From assembly GCF_963259705.1 (NCBI RefSeq), contig NC_081844.1, positions 18,771,715-18,835,714 of the forward strand: a stretch of DNA of 64,000 nt. The letters run 5' to 3'. Positions 1 to 17,419 of the stretch are shown here, piece after piece. Position 1 is the stretch's first letter. Every line of letters starts with the position of its first letter. This stretch comes from Myotis daubentonii (lineage: Eukaryota; Chordata; Mammalia; Chiroptera; Vespertilionidae). Below the pieces are notes generated by a model, which did no database searches, was not told the DNA's origin, and saw only the letters and a list, made by a program, of their open reading frames with translations. The translations under genes and the position numbers were made by a program.

Positions 1-5351
<5,351 letters not shown>

Positions 5352-5794
5352 TCCAGGCTGCTGGGGACAGTGGAGACCGGTCCTGAGGAACAAGAGGGGG
5401 CATGAAACCCAATGAGAAAGGGCCTCCGCCACCTGCCGCGTGCCCCGTTCACTTGAAGCAATAATTGTCTGAGTGTGATGTCCTAACCTGGCGTCTGCCT
5501 CCCTGCCGGGAAAGAATGCCACATCCCCTCCGCTGACGGCTTGATCATTTACAAAAGTCTTTTATTTGATTGTCACAAACAGGCCTCTGAGTCATCTGCC
5601 TTTTTAGCCTGTACCAACTGGGCTCAGAAAAGGTAAGCCGCCCCACTGAGGTCACATAGCAGGGGGCAGGGGCATGGTAGGCTGTAAGGCAGAGAGGTGG
5701 GGGGGCCCTGTCTGCCCAGAGTCAAATGCCCACTGGGCTCAAGACAGCTTGGACCTGAGCCTCTGACCAAAGAAACAATTTTAGAAAATTAATA

Positions 5795-6006
5795 CCCTAG
5801 CCAGTTTGGCTCAGTGGATAGAGCATCGGCCTGAAGACTGAAGGGTCCCAGGTTCGATTCTGGTCAAGGGCACATGCCCGGGTTGCGGGCTGGATCTCCA
5901 GTGGGGGGCATGCAGGAGGCAGCCAATCAATGGTTCTCTGTCATCATTGATGTTTCTCTTTCTCCCTCCCCCTTTCTCTCTGAAATCAATAAAAATATTT
6001 TTAAAA
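5795..6006 (+). mobile_element. Ves SINE
   Basis: tRNA-like head with GGTTCGATTCTGGTC (B box), CT-rich middle and AATCAATAAAAATA tail; flanking AGAAAATTAAT duplications. Confidence 0.93.
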
Positions 6007-7097
6007 AGAAAATTAATCTTTTAATTTAATTTAAAGATTGTGTGGCTGCATCCTCTTCTTGGCCGAGTTTATAGCAAAGGGCCCTAGTACTTGAGGATTT
6101 CTCACAGGAAACCCACATTTATACTCTGGGCGGAAGTGCAGGCAAAGCTCAGCATACTGCATGAGGGGACCGCAAGGAAGGAAAGGAAAGGCAGGTGTCA
6201 CCGAGATGCCACTGTGCACCGGTGCCCTTTGAGGTCTTGGTTCCCATGCTTTAGAATTATCCAATAAAGAAGGAGCATTTGAGAGCTTGCTCTCCAGTAT
6301 ATGTCATCAGTTTGGCTCAAATAAACTCAAAAACATTCTCTGCAGGTTTGGATGTTATGTTGACACCTCTATGGGAGCAATGATGGAAAAACAATAAAAA
6401 AATTATCTAATAAATCAATACACCTTCCTGTAACATGCTGCAAAGGGTACAGATGTGCCCTGAGCAGGCCGTGGATGCCACATCAGTGCCAGTGTGGAAG
6501 GTTCTAGAAAGCAAAGTGGGATTCCACTCCATTGGTCCTCTGCCGCTGTTTCCTACTCAAAACAGGCCTGGCTCTGGAAGAACGGCAGCTTCCAGGGCAG
6601 AGCAGGAAACAGGGATGAGACGAGAGTACCTGAGGTGCCGAGGAGAAACCCAAACCGAGGGGGTGTGATTATACCAGTTCTCAAAACTGTCAAGGTCGTC
6701 AAACCCAGAAAGCCTGAGACACTGTCTCAGCCCAGAGGAGCCTACAACACACTAGTGATGACTAAATGCTATATGAGATCCTGGGACAGAAAAAGGACAT
6801 TGGGGGAGGGGGGAGGGAGGAAATCTGAATAAATTATGGACTTTAGTTAATAATACTGTATCAGTATTTTGGAATAACAACAACAAAAAAAAAACCACTC
6901 CCAAATAGAGCCACTTTAAATTGGAGCCAGAGTTGCCATCCCAGAGGAATTGCCTTGTGTATCTTATCCCTCAAACCTTTAGAATGTAAAACAGCAAAAT
7001 AACCCTTGGACTGGGCCTCAAGAACATTGTGTCCTAGGCAACTGTTTGCAAGGATAACAAGAAAACCAAGGGGACTAAAAATTAAAAACATTGTTTA

Positions 7098-7361
7098 GGC
7101 CCTGGCCATCTTTAAGTTCAGTGGTTAGAGCACCAGCCTGCAGAATGAAGGGTTGCAGGTTTGATGCCCAGTCAAGGGCACATACCTCAGTTGCAGGTTT
7201 GGTCCCTAGACCCTGTCAGGGACACATGTGGGAGGCAACCAATCGATGTGTTGCTCTTGTGTTGATGTTTCTCTCTTTTTACTAGTAAGTCCCCCAACTC
7301 CTTTCTCCCTTTCACTCATTCTAAAATTCAATGGCAAAAAATATCCTCAGGTGAGGATTAA
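7098..7361 (+). mobile_element. Ves SINE, long subtype
   Basis: Head GGCCCTGGCC, 3' end CCTCAGGTGAGGATTAAAA; duplication AAAAACATTGTT on both sides. Confidence 0.9.
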
Positions 7362-7465
7362 AAAAACATTGTTGAGAATGTGTCAGTCACTATGTTAGCT
7401 TATCTGCACCAATAGAAATGCCTTTTTTCTATTGATGTAATTGTTCCTCTTCCTTTTATCATAAA

Positions 7466-7874
7466 CTAGAGGCCCGGTGCACAAAATTTGTGCACTGGGG
7501 GGGGGTGTCCCTCAGCCCAGCCTGCGCCCTCTCCCAGTCCAGGACCCCTCAGGGGATGTCCGGCTCCCAGAGCGGGCCTAAGCCAGCAGTCGGACATCCC
7601 CCTCACAATCCGGGACCCCTCACTCCTTACTGCCTGCCTGCTTGCTGCTCCTTAGTGCTGCCACAGAGGCGGGAGAGGCTCCCGCCACCACCGCTGCACT
7701 TGCCAGTCATGAGCCTGGCTGCTGGCTGAGCGGCACTCCCCCTGTGGGAGTGCACTGACCACCGGGGGCAGCTCCTGCGTTGAGTGTCTGCCCCCTGGTG
7801 GTCAGTGCGCGTCATAGCGACCAGTTGTTCTGGTTGTTGCACCATAACAGTCACTTAGGCTTTTATTATATAGA
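7466..7874 (-). mobile_element. Helitron (HeliBat type), single copy H1
   Basis: Minus-strand element: 5' TCTATATAATAAAAGCC at 7874, 3' hairpin GTGCACAAATTTTGTGCAC and CTAG at 7466. It is flanked on the 3' side by T and on the 5' side directly by the CTAG of the next Helitron. It contains the paired CTCF-like motifs. Confidence 0.92.
7756..7804. promoter_or_regulatory. Paired inverted CTCF-like motifs in H1
   Basis: TGACCACCGGGGGCAGC on plus (one base short) and TGACCACCAGGGGGCAGAC on minus (7786-7804), facing each other. The core CCACCAGGGGGCAG matches the known CTCF consensus. Binding is not shown. Confidence 0.45.
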
Positions 7875-8749
7875 CTAGGGACTCAGTGCACAAATTTGTG
7901 CACCTTGGAGGGAACTGTGGGCCGGGAGGCTGCAGTGGGCATAGGGGTGGGTCTCGGCCCATCCTCTGCACCTCCACCTGGCCCCTCCTGCTGCAGGCCC
8001 CGGTCCCGTCTGCTGGCAGCCCCGCTCCCGCTGCCGCTCCCACGCACTGACGGTGCAGGCCCCACTCACACCCACTGATGGCACGGAGCAATTGGGGCCG
8101 GCGCCAGCAGTGGGTGCGAGTGGGGCCAGTGCCATTAGCGGGTGCAAGCGGCAGCTGCTGCCCCAATTGCCTCTCAGGAGCAGGAGAGGTGGAGAAGCCC
8201 TCAGGGGCGATTTGGGCCAGCAGCCGCTGCTCGCACCCGCTGACAGCACTGAGCAATCAGGTGAGCAGTGGCTCCAGCTTCGGGTGCAAGCAGGCCCGGC
8301 GACGGCAGTGGGCGCGAGAGGGGCTGTCGTCGGCAGCAGGTGTGAGAGGCAGCTGCTGGCCCCGATCGATCAATCGCCCCTCAGGAGTAGGGGGGGGGTG
8401 GAGAAGCCCTCAGGGGTGATTGGGGCCAGCAGCCACCACTCACACCCGCTGATGGCACTGAGTGATTGGGGCTGGTGCTGGGCATCAGCAGCAGGTGCAA
8501 GTGCCTGGCAGGACCACAGCACAAGGGAGCAAAGAATTTTCAGTAACTACCAGAGGCTCGCCCTGATGACAGCGACCGGTTCCCCTCCTTGGTCTGGCAC
8601 CCCCGCTCACCTGCTCCACCATCCCACCACAGCCGACGCCTGCCATGTTCCGTGTGCATGCCCTGGTGGTCAGCGCACATCATAGTGACCGGTTGTTCAG
8701 TTGTTCCGCTGTTCAGTCTATTTGCATGTTAAGGTTTTACATATAGAGA
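7875..8749 (-). mobile_element. Helitron H2, head-to-tail with H1
   Basis: 3' CTAG at 7875 with an imperfect hairpin GTGCACAAATTTGTGCAC; 5' end TCTCTATATGTAAAACC at 8749 with A on its 5' flank. The interior is GC-rich low-complexity sequence (CAGCAGCGGGTGCGAG-like words); no Rep/helicase. Confidence 0.88.
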
Positions 8750-9784
8750 TACCCATTGCCTTGTCTTCTAATTGGAACACTTTGGATTTCTGCCTGAATC
8801 AGTGCTTCCCCAATAGTTGCTCCTTTTGATCTCAAATAAATGCTTGTTGCCTCTCACTTTGGCCTTTATTTTTAGGTTAACAATTTGTTCATTAGTTGTG
8901 ACAAATATACCATACTAATGCCAGATGTTAAAATTGAAAAAACTGGGTGTGCGGAGTTTAGGGGCTGTGTTACCTTTGCAACTTTTCTGTAAGTCTGAAA
9001 CTGTTCACAAACATAAGCCAGGCCTTAGCAGTATTCCCCGCCACCCCAGCAGAACAGGTAGTCTCAGCCTGATAGCTACTTCCATCAGGGCTCCTGGGGC
9101 CCCCTGGCAGCTCCCCTGGATTGCAGGGTGAAGAGAATGTTCTTGCCCTGGGGGATTGTGGAAGTGGGTGGGGGTTGTCTCAAGATTTTTCCCTCAGGCC
9201 AAAGGCTAATTTCTCTAAGAAATAAAGACCTCTTTGCTCTTTCAAATCAGTTAAACAAACAAACACACAAACAAATAAATCCAAGACAAAATAAGGCCAA
9301 GAAACAGCCAGGTCACCAGAATGAAACAACTTAAAAATATGACAGGTGCCTGCCTGTGCTCATGATGGGGAGGCAGGTGTCACCCTCAGTGAGGGGCTCT
9401 TTGCATGCATGGGGTAATAATGCAACTGTGCAACAAGGTGGGGTGTGTAAGGAGAGGGGCTGAGGGTGGCACCTCTGCCCTGGAATGTGTGCTGTGCCCC
9501 CAATATGTGAGCATGAAGACGTGTGGGCCAGTAAGGCCACCGCCAGCAGCTGGTCCCAGTGAAGGGGAAGAAGGGGGCAGAGGGAATATGTGCCCTGTGT
9601 CCCCATGGGAGAGTGCCACCTAGCTTTTTACTGATGGGTGAGCCAACCTGGATCCAGGTGGGGCACTGCCCAGATGTGAAGACCAGAAGCAGACCAGTTG
9701 TTCATAGTGTGTTGTCAACAGTTATGGAGACGTTTGAACGCAGCAGGGGCGAGGTAGGAGGGGATCAGACTTTTCCCCCAATGA

Positions 9785-10180
9785 CATTACCATATTATAT
9801 TAGTTTCACATATACAACATAGTGATTAGACATTTATAGAACTTACGCAGTGATCCCCCTGAGAAGTCTAGTATCCATCTGACACCATACATGATTACAA
9901 TAGTATTGTCTATAGCAGTGATGGCGAACCTCTGACACGTGTGTCAGAGGTGACACACGAACTCATTTTTTTGGTTGATTTTTCTTTGTTAAATGGCATT
10001 TAAATATATAAAATAAATATCAAAAATATAAATCCTCGTTTTACTATGGTTGCAAACATCAAGAAATTTCTATATGTGACACGGCACCGGAGTTAAGTTA
10101 GGGTTTTTCAAAATGCTGACAAGCCGAGCTCAAAAGGTTCGCCATGACTGGTCTATAGTCCCTATACTGTAGTTGTCATT
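9785..10180 (+). mobile_element. Old L1M 3'UTR fragment, interrupted by a hAT MITE
   Basis: Sequence of the type ATACAACATAGTGATTAGAC, then CCATCTGACACCATACATG, is typical of ancient L1M 3' ends. It resumes at 10151-10180 after the MITE and again at about 14275 after the RPL23A and L1 insertions. Confidence 0.7.
9916..10150 (+). mobile_element. hAT MITE with 8-bp TSD
   Basis: 235 bp beginning CAGTGATGGCGAACCT and ending AGGTTCGCCATGACTG, nearly perfect terminal inverted repeats. It is flanked by the 8-bp duplication GTCTATAG at 9908-9915 and 10151-10158. Non-autonomous; a second copy lies at 51417-52289. Confidence 0.95.
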
Positions 10181-10211
10181 CCCATGACTTTTTATTTTTA
10201 TTTATTTATTT

Positions 10212-10673
10212 TTACAGTGTAAAATCTTTATATTTAGCATTAGCCAGCTGGACTCAGTGTAGATGATCCTAATTTTGTTGGCAACACCCATAGCATCATC
10301 ATAGTCAGGAGCCTTTTCTCTCCATCAGGCCTGATCAGGGTGTTGACCTTCACACATCAGTATCAGAGCTTCGCAGAATGAACACAAGTGCATTGCTGTC
10401 TTCTGTCTTCTCCGTGGCTGACTCAGCCGTCGGGGGGAAATGCTGATGGCACAGGGTAGAGCTTGTTTCTCCCGGGTGCGCTCTGCTGAGGATGTTTGGG
10501 CTGCCTTTGGACCGCAGTGTCCTGAGCTATCAGAAGGTGGGTGACGTGCTGATCATTTGTGTGGCTGTGGACACCTTTCTGCACTGCTTTCTTTGCTTCA
10601 AAGCTTTGGCTTTGGCTTTGGGAGGGGCAGGGGCTTCCTTTTTCACTTTCGGCACTATCTTTGTAAAAAGGGT
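10212..10673 (-). pseudogene. RPL23A: RPL23A processed pseudogene, decayed
   Basis: On the minus strand the sequence follows RPL23A mRNA from the 5'UTR (TTTTTACAAAG) through a start codon mutated to ATA at 10658, KKEAPAPPKA-like codons and the TESA region, to the 3'UTR words GAGTCCAGCTGGCTAATG and AAATATAAAGA. Several frameshifts and internal losses destroy the frame. Its A-rich tail is the plus-strand TTTATTTATTT at 10191-10213. Related target repeats lie at 10181 and 10674. Confidence 0.85.
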
Positions 10674-10689
10674 CCCCGTGACTTTTTAT
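10674..10689. repeat. Left TSD of SINE-L1 chimera (also right TSD of RPL23A)
   Basis: CCCCGTGACTTTTTAT, identical to 14259-14274. A one-mismatch relative at 10181-10195 marks the other side of the RPL23A insertion, so the same target word was used twice. Confidence 0.85.
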
Positions 10690-10904
10690 TTTTATTAATT
10701 AATTAATTAATTTATTATTATTATTTTTTTTTTAAAGAGGAGAAAACTGTTTTACTCATGTGTGTGGAAAGATATTACCATGTACATCTGCTGCATGATA
10801 ATATCTTAAGTCAGAGTTTCCCAATCCCCTGTCCCATCCCAGGGGTCTGCAGCTATGTCCTTGGGGGTCTTTTAATTCTGGGGAAATTTTTATTTATTTA
10901 TTTA
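10690..10904 (-). mobile_element. Probable L1 3'-transduced segment with second poly(A)
   Basis: After the L1 A-rich tail, about 150 nt of unrelated sequence (10738-10890) follows, then a second A-rich run, then the target duplication at 10674-10689. This order is what L1 read-through transcription produces. No canonical AATAAA is obvious in the segment. Confidence 0.5.
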
Positions 10905-13900
10905 TTTTTATTTTTTAATTTTTTTATTTTTTTATTGCTTAAAGTATTACAAAGGGTATTACATATGTATCCATTTTATCCCCCCGCCCTAGACAGTCCC
11001 CTAGCCTCCCCTATCCCCCAGTGTCTTATGTCCATTGGTTATGCTTATATGCATGCATACAAGTCCTTTAGTTGCTCTCTTACCCCCCTACCTCCTGCCC
11101 CCCAACCCTCCCCGGCCTTCCCGCTGCAGTTTGACAATCTGTTTGAGGCAGCTCTGCCTCTGTATCTATTATTGTTCAAAAGTTTATAATGGTCTCTATT
11201 GTCCATGAATGAGTGAGATCATATGGTATTTTTCCTTTATTGACTGGCTTATTTCACTTAGCATAATGCTTTCCAGTTCCATCCATGATGTTGCAAATGG
11301 TAAGAGTTCCTTCCTTTTTAGAGCAGCATAGTATTCCATCGTGTAGATGTACCACAGTTTTCTAATCCATTCATCTACTGATGGGCACTTAGGCTGTTTC
11401 CAGATCTTAGCTGTGGTGAATTGTGCTGCTATGAACATAGGGGTGCATATATCCTTTCTGATTGGTGTTTCTGGTTTCTTGGGATATATTCCTAGAAGTG
11501 GGATCACAGGGTCAAATGGGAGTTCCATTTTCAGTTTTTTAAGGAAACTCCATACTGTCTTCTATAGTGGCTGCACCAGTCTGCATTCCCACCAGCAGTG
11601 CACAAGTGTTCCTTTTTCTCCACATCCTCTCCAGCACTTGTCGTTTGTTGATTTGTTGATGATAGCCAGTCTGACCGGTGTGAGATGGTACCTCATTGCT
11701 GTTTTGATTTGCATCTCTCGGATAATTAGTGACTTTGAGCATGTTTTCATATGTCTCTTGGTTTTCTGAATGTCCTCTTTTGAAAGGTGTCTATTTAGGT
11801 CCTTTGCCCATTTTTTGATTGGATTGTTTATCTTCCTTTTGTTAAGTTGTATGAGTTCCCTATAAATTTTGGAGATTAGGCCCTTATCAGATATGTCATT
11901 GGCAAATATGTTTTCCCACACAGTGGGTTTTCTCGTTGTTTTGTTGGTGGTTTCTTTTGCTGTGCAGAAGCTTTTTTTATTTTGATGTAGTCCCATTTGT
12001 TCATTTTTTCTTTAGTTTCAAGTGCCCTAGGAGCTGTATCAGTGAAGAAATTGCTTCGGCATATGTCTGAGATTTTGTTGCCTTTGGATTCTTCTAGAAT
12101 TTTTATGGTTTCCTGTCGTACATTTAAGTCCTTTATCCATTTTGAGTTTATTTTTGTGTATGGTGTAAGTTGGTGGTCTATCATTTTCTTGCATATATCT
12201 GTCCAATTTTCCCAACACCATTTATTGAAGAGACTATCTTGGCTCCATTGTATGTTCTTGCCTCCTTTGTCAAATATTAATTGAGCATATTGGTTCGGGC
12301 TGATTTCTGGGCTCTCTATTCTATTCCATTGATCTGTATGCCTATTCTTGTGCCAGTACCAGGCAGTTTTGAGAACAGTGGCTTTGTAATACAACTTGAT
12401 ATCTGGTATTGAGATCCCACCTACTTTGTTCTTTTTCAGGATTGCTGCAGCTATTCGGGGTCTTTTTTTATTCCAGATGAATTTTTGGAAAGTTCGTTCT
12501 AGATCTCTGAAGTATGTCGTTGGTATTTTAATGGGAAGTGCGTTGAATTTATAGATTGCTTTGGGTAGTATGGACATTTTAATGATGTTGATTCTACCAA
12601 TCCATGAACACGGTATGTTCTTCCATCTGTTTATGTCTTCCTCTATATCTTTTTTCAACGTCCTGTAGTTTTCTGAGTAGAGGTCTTTTACCTCTTTAGT
12701 TAAGTTTATTCCTACGTAGCTTACTTTTTTTGGTGCAATGGTAAACGGGATTGTTTTTATAATCTCTCTTTCTGAAAGTTCACTATTGGTGTATAGAAAT
12801 GCCTCAGATTTCTTGGGGTTAATTTTGTATCCTGCTACATTGCCAAATTCATGTATTAAGTCTAGTAGCTTTTTGATGGAATCTCTAGGGTTTTGTATGT
12901 ATAATATCATGTCGTCTGCAAATAAGGACAGTTTTACTTCCTCTTTTCCAATTTGGATGCCTTTTATTTCTTCTTCTTGCCGAATTGCAATGGCTAACAC
13001 TTCCAGTACTATGTTGAACAGGAGTGGTGAGAGGGGGCATCCCTGTCTTGTTCCTGTTCTTAGGGGAAATGGTGTTAGTTTTTGTCCATTGAGTATGATG
13101 TTGGCTGTGGGCCTGTCATATATGGCTTTTATTATGTTGAGGTATGATCCTTCTACTCCCACCTTGCTGAGAGTTTTTATCAAAAATGGGTGTTGAATTT
13201 TGTCAAATGCTTTTTCTGCATCAATTGATATGACCATGTGGTTTTTTTCTTTCAATTTGTTTATGTGATGTATCACGTTTATTGATTTGCGGATATTGTA
13301 CCATCCTTGCATCCCTGGGATAAATCCTACTTGGTCATGGTGTATGATCTTTCTGATGTACCGCTGGATCCGATTTGCTAAGATTTTGTTGAGGATTTTG
13401 GCATCTATGTTCATGAGGGATATTGGCCTGTAATTCTCTTTCATTGTGTTGTCTTTACCTGGTTTTGGTATTAGGGTGATGCTGGCTTCATAGAATGAGC
13501 TTGGAAGTGTTCCTTCCTCTTGAATTTTTTGTAGTAGTCTGAGGAGGATAGGTTTTAGTTCTTCCTTGAATGTTTGGTAAAACTCCCCTGTGAAGCCGTC
13601 TGGTCCGGGGCTTTTGTTTGATGGAAACTTTTTGATGACTGCTTCAATTTCTTCCATAGTTATTGGCCTGTTGAGATTTTTAGATTCTTCCTGATTGAGT
13701 TTTGGAATGTTGTATTTTTCTAGGAATTTGTCCATTTCCTCCAGGTTGTCTAGTTTGTTGGAGTAGAGCTGTCCATAGTATTTTTTAACAATCATTTGTA
13801 TTTCTGTGGGGTCTGTTGTTATTTCGCCTCTATCGTTTCTGATTTTGTTTATTTGGGTCCTCTCTCTCTGCTTCTTGGTGAGTCTGGCTAGAGGTTTGTC

Positions 13901-14046
13901 AATCTTGTTTATCCTTTCAAAGAACCAGCTCTTGGTTTCATTGATTTTCTGTATTGTTTTTTTGGTCTCTATGTCATTTATTTCTGCTCTAATCTTTATT
14001 ATCTCCTTCCTTCTGCTCACTCTGGGGTTTTCTTGTTGCTCTCTTT
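10905..14046 (-). mobile_element. LINE-1, 5'-truncated, ORF2 reverse transcriptase to 3'UTR
   Basis: A young-looking L1 lacking 5'UTR, ORF1 and the ORF2 endonuclease. The frame from about 14046 carries the RT domain with [26 protein letters not shown] and the catalytic FADDMILY, then the C-terminal Cys-rich region. The frame breaks at a seven-T run at 11972-11978 (extra base) and at a TAG at 11562-11564. It ends with [11 protein letters not shown] and a short 3'UTR to the A-rich tail near 10905. It lies in sense in SLC25A42 intron 1 and cannot encode an active protein. Confidence 0.95.
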
Positions 14047-14258
14047 CTAATATATTTTTATTGGTTTCAGAGAGCAAGGGAGAGGGAGAGAGATAGAAGC
14101 ATCAGTGATGACAGAGAATCACTGATTGGCTGCCTCCTGCATGCCCCATACAGGGGATCAAGCCTACAACCTGGGCATGTGCCCTGACTGGGAATCAAAC
14201 CATGAGCTCCTGGTTCATAGGCTGATGCTCAATCACTGAGCCCCACCTGGCATGGGTG
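14047..14258 (-). mobile_element. Ves SINE joined to the 5' end of the L1
   Basis: Complete minus-strand Ves SINE. Its 3' A-rich end runs straight into the truncated L1, and its tRNA-like head abuts the right target duplication at 14259-14274. No duplication of its own is visible. Confidence 0.85.
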
Positions 14259-14274
14259 CCCCGTGACTTTTTAT
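14259..14274. repeat. Right TSD of SINE-L1 chimera
   Basis: CCCCGTGACTTTTTAT, a perfect 16-bp match to 10674-10689. It continues into AATTGTTAAC, the resumed old L1M sequence. Confidence 0.85.
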
Positions 14275-14855
14275 AATTGTTAACTTGTACGCCTACTCAC
14301 TCAGTAACAGAGGGAGGACACTAGCCATGTGTGGATACCCCCCACCCCCCATACACAGCTCTCTTCTGTGGTCAAAGCCCCTCCTACTGCATTCAGGGAC
14401 CACCCCCTCCATGCTCTCCACTGGCCCCCTCCCCCTAAGATGCCACATAATTCTGAATTCATGCGCACCTACCCCAGGGAGGCCCTATCTCCCACTGCCC
14501 TGCACAGGATCCATGTTCAGAATAGTTACCAGGTCGCTTTTACTGCTGGTGTGGGGATACCCTGGCCGGTCTTCTCTGTATGTGCCCAGCCCCCAGGTCG
14601 GGCCTCTACATCTATGCTCAAGAACATGGGTTCCTTGAGCATCATCCAGAGCTCATCATCAGTTAAACAGTGACCAACAGCCCACGTGGCCCAGGATGAG
14701 GCCTGGAGCACGGTGAGTGTCCTCAGCTGGCACAAGCAATCCACATGCCAGAGCCACCTGCTCCCATGCCGACTTCCTTCAGTCCCTACAGGACCTGCTA
14801 CCCTCCCCCTCTCCGGGGCAAGAGCCCAGGGTTCTGCACCAAGGTAGGCAACTGG

Positions 14856-15649
<794 letters not shown>

Positions 15650-15751
15650 AATGTTCCTTTGTTTCTTCCCTCGTCTCTAGTAATACTGAATTTCTTTCTT
15701 TCTAAAAATATTTTTTCATATGTTTACTAGCTGAACAGCTATTTCTTTTAA

Positions 15752-15966
15752 AATTATTTTCTTATTTTATTGATTTCAGAGAGAGGAAAGGAGAGGAAGA
15801 GAGAGAGAGAAACATCAATGATGAGAGAATCATTGATCGGCTGTCTCCTGCACAACCCCTACTGGAGATAGAGCATGTAACCCGGGCACGCGCCCTGACT
15901 GGGAATCGAACTGTGACCTCCTGGCTCATAGGTCGACATTCAACCACTGAGCACCACTGGTTGGGC
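15752..15966 (-). mobile_element. Ves SINE
   Basis: Complete, reverse orientation; TATTTCTTTTAA repeats flank it. Immediately downstream of the RPL27A retrocopy. Confidence 0.9.
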
Positions 15967-16194
15967 AACTGTTATTTCTTTTAAGAAATGTTTTAAACTA
16001 GGAAATACATTTTACATCATACATTCACTTATACTCACATACACTCATGCATGCATGCCCTAAAGAAAACAAAGTTTCAGAAAGTAAAAGATATCTTTTT
16101 AAAAGTATTATTTGCTCTGCCATTTCCCTGCTCCTCTTCTATTTAATTTCAATAAAGCTGATCACAACCAACTAAATTTATGTCGTAATAATGG

Positions 16195-16640
16195 GACTCA
16201 ACCAGCAAACTCAAACTACTGTGTATAGGCTGTGATTAAAAAGGCAACCTTTACCACTTTATTGTTTAAAAAAAGAGAGACGACAACAGGCCCAAAATGT
16301 AGTCACCCGTGCTAAGCCCCAAATCACCAAACTAAGACTTAATATCTAACTTACAGTTTCAACCTCTCCCAGGAGTGGGATATTAAACCAGTCAATCTGG
16401 AATCACCTGGTCAGCACTAGTGAGGTTATCTGCTTGATACACACTTGCTATCCCCTTAGGGAAGGTGATCTTTCCACAGTCTGCTCTTTGCTATTAACCT
16501 TCTTGTCCCACTCCTTCTGCCTATAACATTGTACAGCTCCTCAGGGCTTCTTTAGATGGGATGCTGCTTGATTCATGAATGTGAATAAAGTCAATAAGAT
16601 CTTTAAAATTTGAAGTTGAATTTTGTTTTTTAACATTATA
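16195..16640 (+). mobile_element. Ancient LTR-like fragment
   Basis: CTCTCCCAGGAGTGGGATA, then GATGGGATGCTGCTTGATTC and an AATAAAGTCAATAAG end resemble a mammalian ERV LTR. No coding sequence. Confidence 0.45.
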
Positions 16641-16711
16641 TATTTTGTATGCACACAAATACACACATTTTAAGCTCTAAGGTCAGAGTTAAATCCAAAC
16701 TTTTTAAAAAG

Positions 16712-16915
16712 TTTTTTAAAAAATTGATTTTGAGAGAGAGAAAGAGGGAGGGAAAAAGAGAGAAACATCCATGTGAGAATACAACTTTGATCGATCAGCT
16801 GCCTCCTGCACACCCCCTACCAATCCTGGCATATGCCCTGACCAGGAATCGAACTGGCAACCCCCAGGTGTACAGGAAGACTCCCAACCAACTTAGCCAC
16901 ATCGAATTTCAGGGC
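16712..16915 (-). mobile_element. Ves SINE, diverged
   Basis: Reverse copy with many substitutions in the head. Confidence 0.8.
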
Positions 16916-17419
16916 CAAACTTATTTTTAAGGTAGTAATACAAAATGTCCTTTAGATAAATTTATGTTTTTAAAAAAACACCATAAAATAACTCCTAGAA
17001 TGAGGGTGCAGCTTTCAGAACTGGGAGAGGTCCCGGGGATCTCGGAGGTACTGAGCCCAGAAGCTGCCCTCTTGCGTCACTTGTCGCAGCAGAAAGATGC
17101 TCTCTGGGGTCACGAGTGCCCTGTGTTCTCTGAGGCTGAAGAGCATGAGGGAAAGGAACAAGTCATGGCCAGACCCTGGGGACAAGGGTTAGATGCTCCA
17201 TGACAAGAAATTGCACACCTGGCCAGGACTTTCGGGAAGAGGCGAAACCCAGACGGTACCTTGTGGGCATCATTTTGAAGGGAACACAAGACCTGTAGTT
17301 TTGCTTCAAAACCCACAGTTGGCTTTTTCAAAACAAGTCATCCACAAGCTCAAAGATGTATTTTTATAAAGAGTATCTGGGCAGGGGGAAATGGAACATT
17401 ACATTAAGCCAGTTGTAAA

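Larger units (their letters stand above)
6881..8875 (+). mobile_element. LTR-like fragment split by SINE and Helitrons
   Basis: The sequence ending CTCAAATAAATGCTTGTTGC, then TCACTTTGG, looks like an old ERV LTR 3' region. It interrupts another ancient repeat (6800-6880 and 8880-9010). A Ves SINE and H1/H2 are inside it. Family uncertain. Confidence 0.4.

Noticed and set aside
5795..5870. tRNA gene
   Set aside because: A and B box-like words belong to the tRNA-derived head of a Ves SINE; no full cloverleaf. The same applies to the other SINE heads.
10212..10673. Functional RPL23A copy
   Set aside because: Start codon lost, several frameshifts and internal deletions.
11876..14077. Functional reverse transcriptase gene
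   Set aside because: It is a 5'-truncated L1 lacking the endonuclease and carrying a frameshift and a stop codon.
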